Positions 16,281 to 25,000 of a DNA stretch of 50,373 bases are shown here, piece after piece. How positions within the stretch are numbered: position 1 is the first letter of the stretch; each line of letters opens with the position of its first letter. This DNA comes from Candidatus Cloacimonetes bacterium HGW-Cloacimonetes-1 (GTDB lineage: Bacteria > Cloacimonadota > Cloacimonadia > Cloacimonadales > Cloacimonadaceae). The stretch covers positions 1-50,373 of the forward strand of contig PHBQ01000009.1 of NCBI GenBank assembly GCA_002841975.1, written 5' to 3'. Under the pieces are notes generated by a model. The model was not told where the DNA came from. It saw nothing but the letters and a program-made list of their open reading frames with translations, and did not search any database. Position numbers and translations under genes: made by a program.

Positions 16281-17665
16281 AAGATTTTTCAGATCTCAAG
16301 GTTGTAAATATAGGACTCGAATCGTTTGCTCAAGATCTGGTGAAGCAGGGCGTTCCCGCCATTCAGGTCAAATGGTCTCCTCCGGCAGCTGTGCCCTCCG
16401 CTGCGTTGGACCGCATAACTGCCAGCCAGGATGTGATCGACATCGCCAACCGTAAAGTTATCGATATTATTCAAGCCGGTGCACCCGTGCTTTTGGGCTT
16501 GGACATTGCCCTCAAAGTGATCCCGGGAATGCACTCCAAGCTGATTTTGCATGCCGGACCTCCCATCACTTGGGAACGGATGTGTGGACCGATGCGTGGT
16601 GCCATCATGGGCGCCTTGATCTATGAAGGTTTGGCACCCGATGCCGATGCTGCCGAAGCTCTGGCCGCCTCCGGTGAGATCGAGTATTCCCCCTGTCACG
16701 AACACAACGCCGTGGGTCCCATGGCAGGGATCATCTCGGCTTCGATGCCGGTGTTTATCGTGCAGAACGAAAGCTCTGGCAATTATGCCTATTGCACCCA
16801 GAATGAAGGGCTGGGAAAGGTGCTCCGCTATGGCGCATTTTCCCCCGAAGTAGTATCCAAACTGAAGTGGATGCAGGACAGCCTCTACCCCATTCTGGAC
16901 AAAGCTATCCGCTCCCTCGGCAAGATCGATCTCAAAAGTTTGATTGCTCAAGCGCTGCACATGGGAGACGAGGTTCACAACCGTAACCGTGCCGGTACAT
17001 CGCTCCTGATCCGCCAGTTAGCTCCTGCTATTCTGCGTACATCGGATTCTATGGAGGAATCTGCCAAAGCACTGGAATTTATCAATGGTAACGACCACTT
17101 TTTCCTCAATCTTTCCATGCCTGCCGCAAAGTGCATTTTGGATGCCGCAGCAGGAATCGAACATAGCAGCATCCTCACGTGTATGGCTCGTAATGGCACA
17201 GACTTTGGCATCCGCCTCTCCGGCACCGGCAATGAATGGTTTACCGGCAAAGCCCTGGTTCCGGATGCGCTCTATTTCCCGGGCTACACAAAGGATGATG
17301 CCAATCCAGATATTGGCGATAGTGCTATCACAGAATCCGTGGGCTGGGGTGGTTTTGCCATCGCCGCCGCACCGGCAATCGTCCAGTTTGTGGGCGGAAA
17401 TGCTGCCGACGCTCTCTCTTATACGCAACAGATGTATGAGATTAGCGCGTCCGAACATCAAAATTATCAGATCCCGGCTTTGGACTTCCGTGGTACTCCG
17501 CTGGGAATCGACGTTGTAAAAGTAATCAATAACAATCTGACTCCCTTTATCGACACCGGTGTAGCTCACAAGAATCCAGGCATCGGACAGGTCGGAGCGG
17601 GAGTCGTATCTGCACCAATCGAGCCTTTTATCAAGGCTTTTGAAAAATTTGCCCACATATTATAG
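16277..17665 (+). CDS. DUF1116 protein (AllG/YlbE-like)
   Basis: 462 residues, family length. Recognisable segments are HAGPPITWERMCGPMRGAI (95-113), a conserved block with SPCHEHNAVGPMAG, and NGTDFGIRLSGTGNEWFTG followed by GDSAITESVGWGGFA, all characteristic of DUF1116. It is soluble, with no signal peptide. In E. coli the family member AllG is part of oxamate carbamoyltransferase with AllF and AllH. The start at 16277 uses AAGGAATT upstream and the ATGA overlap with the fdrA-like stop; the longer frame from 16208 lies inside that gene. Close coupling to the FdrA-like subunit suggests a complex with fixed stoichiometry. Confidence 0.88.
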   Translation: MKDFSDLKVVNIGLESFAQDLVKQGVPAIQVKWSPPAAVPSAALDRITASQDVIDIANRKVIDIIQAGAPVLLGLDIALKVIPGMHSKLILHAGPPITWERMCGPMRGAIMGALIYEGLAPDADAAEALAASGEIEYSPCHEHNAVGPMAGIISASMPVFIVQNESSGNYAYCTQNEGLGKVLRYGAFSPEVVSKLKWMQDSLYPILDKAIRSLGKIDLKSLIAQALHMGDEVHNRNRAGTSLLIRQLAPAILRTSDSMEESAKALEFINGNDHFFLNLSMPAAKCILDAAAGIEHSSILTCMARNGTDFGIRLSGTGNEWFTGKALVPDALYFPGYTKDDANPDIGDSAITESVGWGGFAIAAAPAIVQFVGGNAADALSYTQQMYEISASEHQNYQIPALDFRGTPLGIDVVKVINNNLTPFIDTGVAHKNPGIGQVGAGVVSAPIEPFIKAFEKFAHIL

Positions 17666-17673
17666 GAGATATT

Positions 17674-18486
17674 ATGAATTCACAAGATTTTATGCAACTC
17701 ATGAGCACAGTCAAGATCTATGATCTCACCCAAAGACTCAGCATTCACACTCCCCCCTGGCCATCTTATATGCCTCTGGGGATTCAATACTTCAAACGCC
17801 TTGCCGGTGCCCATCAAGGACAGGGTGCAAACGGCCAGATCATCCAGACCAGTAACCACGTGGGAACTCATATCGATGGTGAAATCCATTTCTTTGCCAG
17901 CGGCAGAACGATCGGTAACGTCCCTATCGAGGAATGGGTAGGAAACGGCGTGGTCGTCGATATCTCGGACAGCGTGGGTGATTATGATCTATATTCTCCG
18001 GAATTGCTGATGCAAAAGGCAGATATCCGTAAAGGTGATATCCTGATCATCAACACAGGCTATCACAGATACTCCTGGGATCAGCCGGAAAGTGACGAGA
18101 TTCGCTATTTTGTCAAACACCCCGGTCCCAATCGGGATTTCCATACCTGGGCTCTGGATATGCAGATCAAATGGATCGGAGTAGATTGCGGTTCTGCCGA
18201 TCACCCCATGAACACCATCATCCGCACCTGGCATCCCAAAGCATTTGTGGAAGCAGACAAAAAGCTGATGGAAACCTATGGCCAGAGCTGGGATGAGATG
18301 TTCCCTACCGAAGAATTTTATCAAGTGATGCACCTCAAACTCTTCCCCCAAAAGCTGGTGCATGCCGAGAACCTGGGTGGCGAGATTGCAAAACTGAGCA
18401 ACAAACGGGTTTGGATCGGACTCTTCCCCTTAAGAGGGATCGAGCTTGAATCCTCGATGTGCCGCATAGTGGCAATGGAGCCCTAA
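17674..18486 (+). CDS. Cyclase-family metal-dependent hydrolase
   Basis: 270 residues of PF04199, the family of kynurenine formamidase and isatin hydrolase. The metal motif HVGTHIDGEIHF gives ligands H62, H66, D68 and H72; the proline usually between D68 and H72 is replaced by glutamate. DILIINTGYHRY, GVDCGSADHP and the C-terminal FPLRGIELESSMCRI also match the family. Known members hydrolyse amide or lactam bonds, often opening a ring. In this operon it is the natural candidate for opening the product of the molybdenum hydroxylase or for splitting a formyl/carbamoyl amide. GGAG precedes the ATG, 9 bp after the previous stop. Confidence 0.88.
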   Translation: MNSQDFMQLMSTVKIYDLTQRLSIHTPPWPSYMPLGIQYFKRLAGAHQGQGANGQIIQTSNHVGTHIDGEIHFFASGRTIGNVPIEEWVGNGVVVDISDSVGDYDLYSPELLMQKADIRKGDILIINTGYHRYSWDQPESDEIRYFVKHPGPNRDFHTWALDMQIKWIGVDCGSADHPMNTIIRTWHPKAFVEADKKLMETYGQSWDEMFPTEEFYQVMHLKLFPQKLVHAENLGGEIAKLSNKRVWIGLFPLRGIELESSMCRIVAMEP

Positions 18487-19379
18487 TGGCATTCTCACAC
18501 AGCTTTGAATATTTCAGGCCGGGGACTCTTGCCGAGGCTCTGAGCCTGCTGGACCAGTACAAAGGTGATGCCCGACTGCTGGCTGGAGGTACCGATCTGG
18601 CCGTCCATATCAAGGAAAACATGGCTACACCTCCTGTAGTGATCGATGTTAAGCGAGTCACAGACTTCCCGGGTTCCCGGGTTTCTCCCAAAGCGCTTTA
18701 TCTGAATGCCAGTACCACATTTAGTGATATAGTCAATCATGCAGATCTGCGCAAGGCGTATCCGATGTTATGGGAAGCTGCACGCTCCGTAGCATCCGTC
18801 GGAATCCGTAATCGTGCCACGCTGGCAGGAAACATCTGCTCCGCTGTTCCATCCTTGGATGTTGCGCCTGCACTATTGTGTTACGATGCTATCGTGCATG
18901 TGGCTTCCTCCTCCGGAACCCGAGAGATTTCTATCCACGATTGGTTTATCTCCCCCCGCAAAACAGCTTGCTTGGGAACCGAGATCATGCTCGGAATCAG
19001 CATCACCGCTCCAGCAGTGAAGCATTCAGGGATATACCTAAAGCAGGGACGCTATCGGGGTGAAGACCTTGCTCAAGCCGGACTGGGTGTGCTGATTACA
19101 TCCGACCTGCAATATCGTTTGGCATATTGTGCAGTAGGACCGATACCATTTCGGGCTCGTGCTATCGAAGCAGTCCTCAATGGGAAAGTTCTCACTGCCG
19201 AGCTGATAAGCTCTGCCAAAGCAATGGTGCAGGACACTGTGCATCCGATCACGGATATCCGCTCCAGCAAAGAATATCGTCTGCACATCTGTGAAGTAAT
19301 GCTGGAACGTGGACTCAAGGCTGTGGAACAGCGTTTGAACGGTGCAGAATTTGACAGCGCTGAGATCTTGGGAGGATAA
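18486..19379 (+). CDS. Molybdenum hydroxylase, FAD-binding subunit (XdhB/CoxM type)
   Basis: 297 residues. LLAGGTDLAVHIK (about 34-46) and SVGIRNRATLAGNICSAVPS (about 105-124) are the two FAD-binding signatures of the xanthine dehydrogenase medium subunit; the C-terminal CO-dehydrogenase-flavoprotein domain follows. It passes electrons from the Fe-S subunit to an acceptor. The start codon overlaps the cyclase stop (TAATG). With the next two genes it makes a complete hydroxylase of the xanthine dehydrogenase family. Confidence 0.92.
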   Translation: MAFSHSFEYFRPGTLAEALSLLDQYKGDARLLAGGTDLAVHIKENMATPPVVIDVKRVTDFPGSRVSPKALYLNASTTFSDIVNHADLRKAYPMLWEAARSVASVGIRNRATLAGNICSAVPSLDVAPALLCYDAIVHVASSSGTREISIHDWFISPRKTACLGTEIMLGISITAPAVKHSGIYLKQGRYRGEDLAQAGLGVLITSDLQYRLAYCAVGPIPFRARAIEAVLNGKVLTAELISSAKAMVQDTVHPITDIRSSKEYRLHICEVMLERGLKAVEQRLNGAEFDSAEILGG

Positions 19380-19380
19380 T

Positions 19381-19845
19381 ATGGCAAAAGTAAAATTAAC
19401 TCTTAACAACGAAACCCGCACTATAGATGTAGAGCCTTGTGAGACCCTTCTGGACGTCCTGCGCGACAAGCTGGGGATGAAAAGCCCTAAATGCGGCTGT
19501 GATCGTGGTGATTGCGGTGCTTGTGCCGTCCTGATCGATGGCAAGAGCGTACGCAGCTGCCTGATCTTTGCTATCGAATGCGAAGGTCAACACATCACAA
19601 CCCTGGAGGGAATCTCCGGTGATCAGCTCAGTATCTTACAAGAAGCATTCATCGAGTTCAATTCCTTTCAATGTGGATATTGTGCACCCGGCGTCATCAT
19701 TTCCGCCACGGAACTGCTGAAAAGCAATCCCCATCCTAATCTGGAAGAGATCAAAGAAGCACTTTCCGGCAATCTGTGCAGATGCACGGGATATCAGCCG
19801 ATCTTTGATGCCATCCTCAAGGCCAGCAAGGAGACAAAGAAATGA
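19381..19845 (+). CDS. Molybdenum hydroxylase, [2Fe-2S] subunit (XdhC/CoxS type)
   Basis: 154 residues with both clusters intact. The plant-ferredoxin cluster uses C40, C45, C48 and C60 (CDRGDCGAC and RSC); the second cluster uses C98, C101, C133 and C135 (QCGYCAPG and NLCRCTG). It relays electrons from the molybdenum centre to the flavin. ATG 19381 has GGGAGG at 9 bp; the frame extends upstream into the previous gene without support. It ends with an ATGA overlap with the large subunit. Confidence 0.95.
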   Translation: MAKVKLTLNNETRTIDVEPCETLLDVLRDKLGMKSPKCGCDRGDCGACAVLIDGKSVRSCLIFAIECEGQHITTLEGISGDQLSILQEAFIEFNSFQCGYCAPGVIISATELLKSNPHPNLEEIKEALSGNLCRCTGYQPIFDAILKASKETKK

Positions 19846-22187
19846 CGGACTATCGTTACATAGGCAAATCCATCACCCGCATCGATGGCAGAGAAAAGAT
19901 CTCCGGTGCTGCAGTTTATACGGATGATATCGACTTTGGTGCCAACCTCCTGTATGCCGAAATCGTCTCCAGTACTGTAGCTCATGCCCTGATCCTGAAT
20001 ATCGACACCAGTGAAGCTGAAAAGCTCGAAGGAGTCGTCAAAGTATTCACCGGTAAGGACTTCCCCTACAAGTTTGGCCTCTATATGAAAGACCGCTACA
20101 TCTTTGCCCAGGATAAAGTCCGCTTTTATGGCGAGCAAGTCGCAGCCGTGGTGGCCAGAACACCTCAAATAGCCAAAATGGGCGCGGAACTGGTCAAGGT
20201 CGAATACCAGGAACTTCCCGCAGTTTTAGACCAAATGGAAGCTCTTGCCGAGGGTGCCACGATCTTACATCCGGATTTGGGGGATTATCCCCATGTCCCG
20301 TGGTTTTTCCCCAAACCCGGCACCAATGTGGCACACTGGCGTAAAACCCGCCGTGGCGACTTGGAAAACGGCTTTGCCGAAGCAGACCACATCTATGAAG
20401 AAACTTACGAAGTCCCCCGTTATGCCCATTGCGCCATCGAAACCCATGTCGCCATCGGAAAGTTCGACTACTCCGGACGCTTGACTGTCTGGAGCTCTTC
20501 CCAGTCTCCTCACACCCAGCGCAATCTCTTTGCCGAAGCCTTGGCTCCGATGGGGCTCAGTCAAAAGGACATCCGCGTCATCACTCCCCACGTAGGCGGT
20601 GGTTTTGGCGGAAAGGCCGGCGTCACGATGGAAATCCTGCCAGCTGCTCTGGCGACCAAACTGCGCGGTTATGCCGTGAAACTGCGTTGGACTCGGGAAC
20701 AAGAATTTATCAATACTTATCAGCGTCTTGGCGTAGTCGCCAAGCTGAAACTAGGCGTCAAAAAAGACGGCACTATCACCGCCCTCGATCACAAGATTTA
20801 TTGGGATGCCGGTGCTTATGTGGAATATGGTGCCAATGTCGTCAATGCTGTGGGACTCTCCGCCATCGGACCCTATCGCATCCCCAATGTGTCGATAGAT
20901 TCCGTATGTATCTACACCAATCTCCCGCCCGGCGGTGCATACCGTGGATTTGGTTATTCCGAAATGCTCTTTGGACTGGAATCTCATATCACCACTATCG
21001 CCAGACAGATTGGCATGGACGAGATCGAATTCCGCCGCAAGAATGCCATTCTCGAAGGGGACAAAACTGCCTATGGTGCAGCAATGAACCCCAACGGACT
21101 GTTGGAAGCCATCGATAAAGTTACCAAGGCCATCGAGTGGGACAAAGAATACAAGAGTACGGATCCCAACAAAGTAATAGGCAAGGGTTTCTCGCTCTTT
21201 TGGAAAGCTCCTGCCATGCCACCTAATGCCTCATCATCTGCCTTTTTAAAGTTCAATGAGGATGCCAGCATCAATCTCATCATCTCCGGCATGGATATCG
21301 GCCAGGGTTATCAGACCGTGATGGCTCAGATCGCCGCCGAAGTATTGGGTGTAGATCCCTCCAAGATCCGGGTCGAAACTCCGGATACCGATCGTAACCC
21401 CTACGAATGGCAGACCGTGGCATCCCACATCACTTGGAGCAGCGGTAATGCCGTCAAAAAAGCCGCCATCGATGCCCGGGACCAGATCCTGGCATTGGTG
21501 GAACGCGTCTATCACATGTCCCAGGACAGTCTCTATCTCGAAGATGAAGCAGTAAAATGCCACAATCAAGCCTCGTTCAATCTACCCTTGCGGAGCTTTG
21601 TCGTAGAAGGCATAGCCACCAAAGATGGCAGTTATCGGGGAGGTCCCATCAATGGCAGAGGCATGTTTATGCCGGAATTCTCTTCCGCCAGCGGAGATCC
21701 CGACACCAGTCAGGGCGGACACCCTAACGTCCATTATACCGTTGGTGCCGGTGCCTTGATCCTCGAGATCGATAAAGACACGGGAAAGATGAAAGTCCTG
21801 AAAGCAGCCGAAGCCATCGACGCCGGAAAAGCCCTGAACCCGGACCTGATCAAAGGTCAGATCACCGGCGGACTCCTGCAGGGACTGGCAACCGTGCTTT
21901 ATGAAGACATGCGTTACGACGACAAAGGCAGGCTGCTCAACCCCAATTTTACAGATTACAAGATTCCGACAGCTATGGATGTCCCGGACGAGATCATCCC
22001 GATCATCATCGAAGTTCCTCAGCCCGATGGCCCCTATGGAGCCCGGGGAGTAGGAGAGCACACGATGTTGCCGGCAGCACCGATGATTGCCAATGCCGTG
22101 GAGAATGCCCTGGGTATTCGCATCCGCAGCATGCCTATCACGGCAGAAAAGGTAGCCATGGCATATAAAAAGCACAGGGAGCAATAG
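19842..22187 (+). CDS. Molybdenum hydroxylase, molybdopterin-binding catalytic subunit (XdhA/CoxL type)
   Basis: 781 residues. It begins GKSITRIDGREKISGAAVYTDD, standard for the family. GGGFGGKAG (about 252-260) and PPGGAYRGFGYSEM (about 362-375) are cofactor-binding loops. ARGVGEHT contains the catalytic glutamate, E739, that starts hydroxylation. The AYRGFG loop is of the xanthine dehydrogenase/aldehyde oxidase type and is not the selanyl-cysteine loop of aerobic CO dehydrogenase. Substrates of such enzymes are N-heterocycles or aldehydes. No XdhC-type cofactor-insertion gene is in the cluster. The neighbours (cyclase, amidase, carbamoyltransferase-like triad) favour a nitrogen heterocycle, but the actual substrate is unknown. 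Confidence 0.93.
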   Translation: MTDYRYIGKSITRIDGREKISGAAVYTDDIDFGANLLYAEIVSSTVAHALILNIDTSEAEKLEGVVKVFTGKDFPYKFGLYMKDRYIFAQDKVRFYGEQVAAVVARTPQIAKMGAELVKVEYQELPAVLDQMEALAEGATILHPDLGDYPHVPWFFPKPGTNVAHWRKTRRGDLENGFAEADHIYEETYEVPRYAHCAIETHVAIGKFDYSGRLTVWSSSQSPHTQRNLFAEALAPMGLSQKDIRVITPHVGGGFGGKAGVTMEILPAALATKLRGYAVKLRWTREQEFINTYQRLGVVAKLKLGVKKDGTITALDHKIYWDAGAYVEYGANVVNAVGLSAIGPYRIPNVSIDSVCIYTNLPPGGAYRGFGYSEMLFGLESHITTIARQIGMDEIEFRRKNAILEGDKTAYGAAMNPNGLLEAIDKVTKAIEWDKEYKSTDPNKVIGKGFSLFWKAPAMPPNASSSAFLKFNEDASINLIISGMDIGQGYQTVMAQIAAEVLGVDPSKIRVETPDTDRNPYEWQTVASHITWSSGNAVKKAAIDARDQILALVERVYHMSQDSLYLEDEAVKCHNQASFNLPLRSFVVEGIATKDGSYRGGPINGRGMFMPEFSSASGDPDTSQGGHPNVHYTVGAGALILEIDKDTGKMKVLKAAEAIDAGKALNPDLIKGQITGGLLQGLATVLYEDMRYDDKGRLLNPNFTDYKIPTAMDVPDEIIPIIIEVPQPDGPYGARGVGEHTMLPAAPMIANAVENALGIRIRSMPITAEKVAMAYKKHREQ

Positions 22188-23378
22188 ATGCAAAAACCTT
22201 TGGAAAACATTCGTGTATTGGACCTCACCAGAGTTCTGGCAGGTCCTTTTTGCACGATGATAATGGCAGACCTTGGTGCCGAAATCATCAAGGTCGAAAT
22301 CCCCGGCAGTGGTGACGACTCCCGTGCCTTTGGCCCCTTTATCAACAAACGCAGCCTCTATTTTCTGAGTATTAACCGTGGGAAAAAGAGCATCTCCCTG
22401 AACCTGAAAAGCCAAAAGGGAAAAGACATCCTGCGGGACCTCGTCAAAGAGTGCGATGTAATAGTCGAAAACTATCGCCCCGGCACTATGGAAAAACTGG
22501 GCTTGGGCTATGAAGCCCTCAAAGAGATCAATCCCCGCCTCATCTATGCCGCCTCTTCCGGCTTTGGGCATAGCGGTCCCTATTCCACCAGACCTGCCTA
22601 CGACATCCTGGCTCAAGCCCTGGGTGGCGTGATGAGCATCACTGGCTGGCCGGAATGCGCCCCCACACGGGTCGGAATGTCTCTGGGTGATATCACGGCT
22701 TCCCTGTTTACAGCTATCGGAATCAATGCCGCGCTCTATCAACGGGAAAAGACCGGACTGGGGCAGAAGATCGATGTCTCCATGCTGGATTGCCAGGTTG
22801 CCATCCTCGAAAATGCGCTGGTGCGTTACCAGTCCGAGGGGACCAACCCCACCCCGATCGGGAATCGGCATCCTACAATCGCGCCCTTCCAAGCTTATGA
22901 AGCGCTGGACGACTTCTTTGTGATCGCCGTTGGTAACGACTCTCTGTGGGAGAGCTTTTGTACAGCTATGAAGCAACCGGATCTGGGACTGGACCCCCGC
23001 TTCAGTTCCAATAAACTGCGTTGTGACAATCTCAGCGAGTTAAACGACCTGCTGAATCCGCTTTTTGCCACAGAGCCATCAGAGCATTGGCTCCGGATCC
23101 TCGAGAATCATGGCATCCCCTGTGCCCCCATCAACAACGTTCAGAAAGTGATGGAAAACGAACAGATTCTCGCCCGCAATATGATCGTAGAGGTAGAAGA
23201 CAAGCTGGCAGGAACTATCAAGATTGCCGGTAACCCCATCAAAATGAGTACTTTGGCAGAAGAGCCCACCCGTCCTCCCATCCCGGAGATCGGCGAACAC
23301 AATTACGAAGTGTTTAGCACGATTTTGGGCATGAGCGCGGATGAAATCCAAAACTTGAAAGAAGAAGGAATCTGTTGA
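22188..23378 (+). CDS. CaiB/BaiF family (class III) CoA-transferase
   Basis: 396 residues. The start LENIRVLDLTRVLAGPFCTMIMADLGAE-type segment (5-32), VENYRPGTMEKLGLGY and the catalytic aspartate D139 in RPAYDILAQA are those of class III CoA-transferases (compare Asp169 of formyl-CoA transferase). It moves CoA between carboxylic acids. Its ATG follows the hydroxylase stop with no gap, so it belongs to the operon. It would activate an acid formed after ring opening, or remove CoA from one. Confidence 0.92.
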   Translation: MQKPLENIRVLDLTRVLAGPFCTMIMADLGAEIIKVEIPGSGDDSRAFGPFINKRSLYFLSINRGKKSISLNLKSQKGKDILRDLVKECDVIVENYRPGTMEKLGLGYEALKEINPRLIYAASSGFGHSGPYSTRPAYDILAQALGGVMSITGWPECAPTRVGMSLGDITASLFTAIGINAALYQREKTGLGQKIDVSMLDCQVAILENALVRYQSEGTNPTPIGNRHPTIAPFQAYEALDDFFVIAVGNDSLWESFCTAMKQPDLGLDPRFSSNKLRCDNLSELNDLLNPLFATEPSEHWLRILENHGIPCAPINNVQKVMENEQILARNMIVEVEDKLAGTIKIAGNPIKMSTLAEEPTRPPIPEIGEHNYEVFSTILGMSADEIQNLKEEGIC

Positions 23379-23379
23379 T

Positions 23380-24657
23380 ATGCTTGGCCCCAAAATCAAT
23401 CTCAAAGCCATCGCTCCCGACCGCGATTTGGCAGATTATATCTCGGTACTGTGCGAGCAGATTATTGAACTCGATCGTGATGTGCATGCACTACTGCCGG
23501 AACCGGAAAAAGCAGAGCGTATTCTGGACGATATCAACGAGCGTCCGGTGAACTCCGAATCGCCATTGCTTTTGGATGGATACGGTGTGGGGATCAAAGA
23601 CCTCTATAATGTACACGGACTTCCCACCCGAGCCGGATCACATTTGCCGCATCAGGTCTTTGCCGGTCTCGAGGCCAGCTCCGTGACCCGGCTCAAAGCT
23701 CAAGGTGCCATTGTCCTGGGTAAAACAGTCAGTACCGAATTTGCCTATTTTCAACCGGGCCCGACCACCAATCCCCTCTTCCCCGGTCATACTCCCGGCG
23801 GATCTTCCAGCGGTTCTGCCGCTGCCGTAGCTGCCGATATTTGCCCCATTGCACTGGGAACGCAGACCATTGCCTCTGTCATCCGTCCCGCTGCCTATTG
23901 TGGTGTGATCGGCTTCAAGCCCAGCCTGGGCAGGATCCCGATGGACGGAGTCTTCCCCTTTGCCCAATCTGTCGATACTATCGGCTATTTTGCCAAGGAA
24001 TTGGAGGAGATCATCAGTGTATCCAAGGTTTTGATCGAGGACTGGAATCCGGAAGCTGCTTCAACCGCAGGATTGCGTTTTGCTGTTCCATCTGATGAAT
24101 ATCTGGATCAATGCGAAGACGTGGTACGCGCACATTTTAATGCTACTATCGAACGACTCCAAGATGCAGGGATGCACGTCGTAGTAACTTCCATGTTTCA
24201 TGATATTGCGGAGATTAATAATTCGCACCGGCTAATCATTGCCCGGGAATTTGCCATCAATCACATGAAGCTTTTCCCCCAGTTCGATCACCTCTATGCT
24301 CCTCAGTCCATCGCACTTTACCATACGGGATCTGCCGTCACGGATCATGATTATCGGATGAATCTGGCGAAAATGGATGCCTATCGGGCACACATCGACA
24401 ATTTTACCACCACTCACAATATCAGCGCCTGGCTCAGTCCTGCCACTACCAGCCTTCCCCCCGAAGGATTGGAGTCCACAGGAAATCCACTTATGAGCCT
24501 GCCCTGGACCTACTGTGGCATGCCATCGCTCTGCCTGCCGTCCGGAAAAAGCCTCTCCGGACTGCCCCACGCCCTCCAGATCGTCTCTGCCAAAAACCGG
24601 GATGAACTGCTGCTCTACAGCGTGGCACCCGACCTGCTTCGGGTAATCTGCCAATAG
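23380..24657 (+). CDS. Amidase (amidase-signature family)
   Basis: 425 residues. The Ser-cisSer-Lys triad is visible: K73 in GVGIKDLYNV, the GGSSSGS loop at 140-146, and the nucleophile S166 in TQTIASVIRPAAYCG. The TQTIASVIRPA form, instead of the more common DTGGSIR, is shared by a subgroup that includes allophanate- and biuret-type hydrolases and malonamidase-like enzymes, but the substrate cannot be read from this. It starts one base after the CoA-transferase stop and closes the nine-gene operon. It probably hydrolyses an amide intermediate of the same pathway and releases ammonia. Confidence 0.92.
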   Translation: MLGPKINLKAIAPDRDLADYISVLCEQIIELDRDVHALLPEPEKAERILDDINERPVNSESPLLLDGYGVGIKDLYNVHGLPTRAGSHLPHQVFAGLEASSVTRLKAQGAIVLGKTVSTEFAYFQPGPTTNPLFPGHTPGGSSSGSAAAVAADICPIALGTQTIASVIRPAAYCGVIGFKPSLGRIPMDGVFPFAQSVDTIGYFAKELEEIISVSKVLIEDWNPEAASTAGLRFAVPSDEYLDQCEDVVRAHFNATIERLQDAGMHVVVTSMFHDIAEINNSHRLIIAREFAINHMKLFPQFDHLYAPQSIALYHTGSAVTDHDYRMNLAKMDAYRAHIDNFTTTHNISAWLSPATTSLPPEGLESTGNPLMSLPWTYCGMPSLCLPSGKSLSGLPHALQIVSAKNRDELLLYSVAPDLLRVICQ

Positions 24658-24702
24658 TATTTTAGCGTTGTCACCATAGCCTGCACAGGAGTCGCCGGAT
24701 TT

Positions 24703-24720
24703 CGACACATTCCTGTGTCG
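24703..24720. repeat. Small hairpin, second copy of the ACACA-TTCC-TGTGT element
   Basis: A perfect 7-bp stem CGACACA / TGTGTCG with loop TTCC. It is related to 3382-3395, where the outer part of the stem is imperfect. Confidence 0.55.
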
Positions 24721-24749
24721 ATGAGCAAACCTGGCTCTACACATGCTTA

Positions 24750-24769
24750 CGCAGATACGAAGATCTGCG
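24750..24769. repeat. GCAGAT hairpin, second copy
   Basis: CGCAGAT-ACGAAG-ATCTGCG. Compared with 3340-3359 the outermost pair has changed from G-C to C-G on both sides, so pairing is kept. GATCCG follows the hairpin here and at 31454-31473. Confidence 0.65.
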
Positions 24770-24840
24770 ATCCGAAATGGTGAGTTCCGAAGCATCGGCG
24801 TGCTGCTCTACATTCTATACTCTCATCTTCCTTACTTAGT

Positions 24841-24905
24841 TGTGGCTATGATGTGGCTATGCCGCCCCATGATTCATAGGGCGGCATAGCCACATCATAG
24901 CCACA
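24841..24905. repeat. Perfect 27-bp inverted repeat with 11-nt loop
   Basis: The left arm (24841-24867) and right arm (24879-24905) are exact reverse complements. Each arm contains TGTGGCTATGA in a near-duplicate tandem, and the loop contains the small palindrome ATGATTCAT. There is no T-run on either side. It lies between two converging transcription units and could act as a transcription or RNA-processing barrier in both directions. Confidence 0.75.
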
Positions 24906-25000
24906 TCTCATAAAGCAAGGCCTAAGAAAGCCAGTGGAAAAAACAGGATTCACTGACCGGATGAGCCGGTTAGATTGCAGATTGATTCAATTGGCTAGCA

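Larger units (their letters stand above)
24658..25000. other. 343-bp intergenic region between converging genes
   Basis: No gene is supported. It carries two small dispersed hairpins (24703-24720, 24750-24769) and a long perfect inverted repeat (24841-24905). It separates the plus-strand catabolic operon from a minus-strand gene. Confidence 0.6.

Noticed and set aside
21582-22976. 464-residue minus-strand open frame
   Set aside because: It lies fully opposite the molybdopterin subunit and CoA-transferase genes, has no recognisable domain or ribosome site, and is rich in H, D, Q and G as expected for an antisense shadow.
24232-24795. 187-residue minus-strand frame over the amidase 3' end
   Set aside because: It is antisense to a well supported amidase gene, and its N-terminal part is made by the small hairpin repeats.
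24841-24905. Ordinary Rho-independent terminator
   Set aside because: The stem is far longer than usual and there is no T-run on either strand; it is kept as an inverted repeat with possible termination role.
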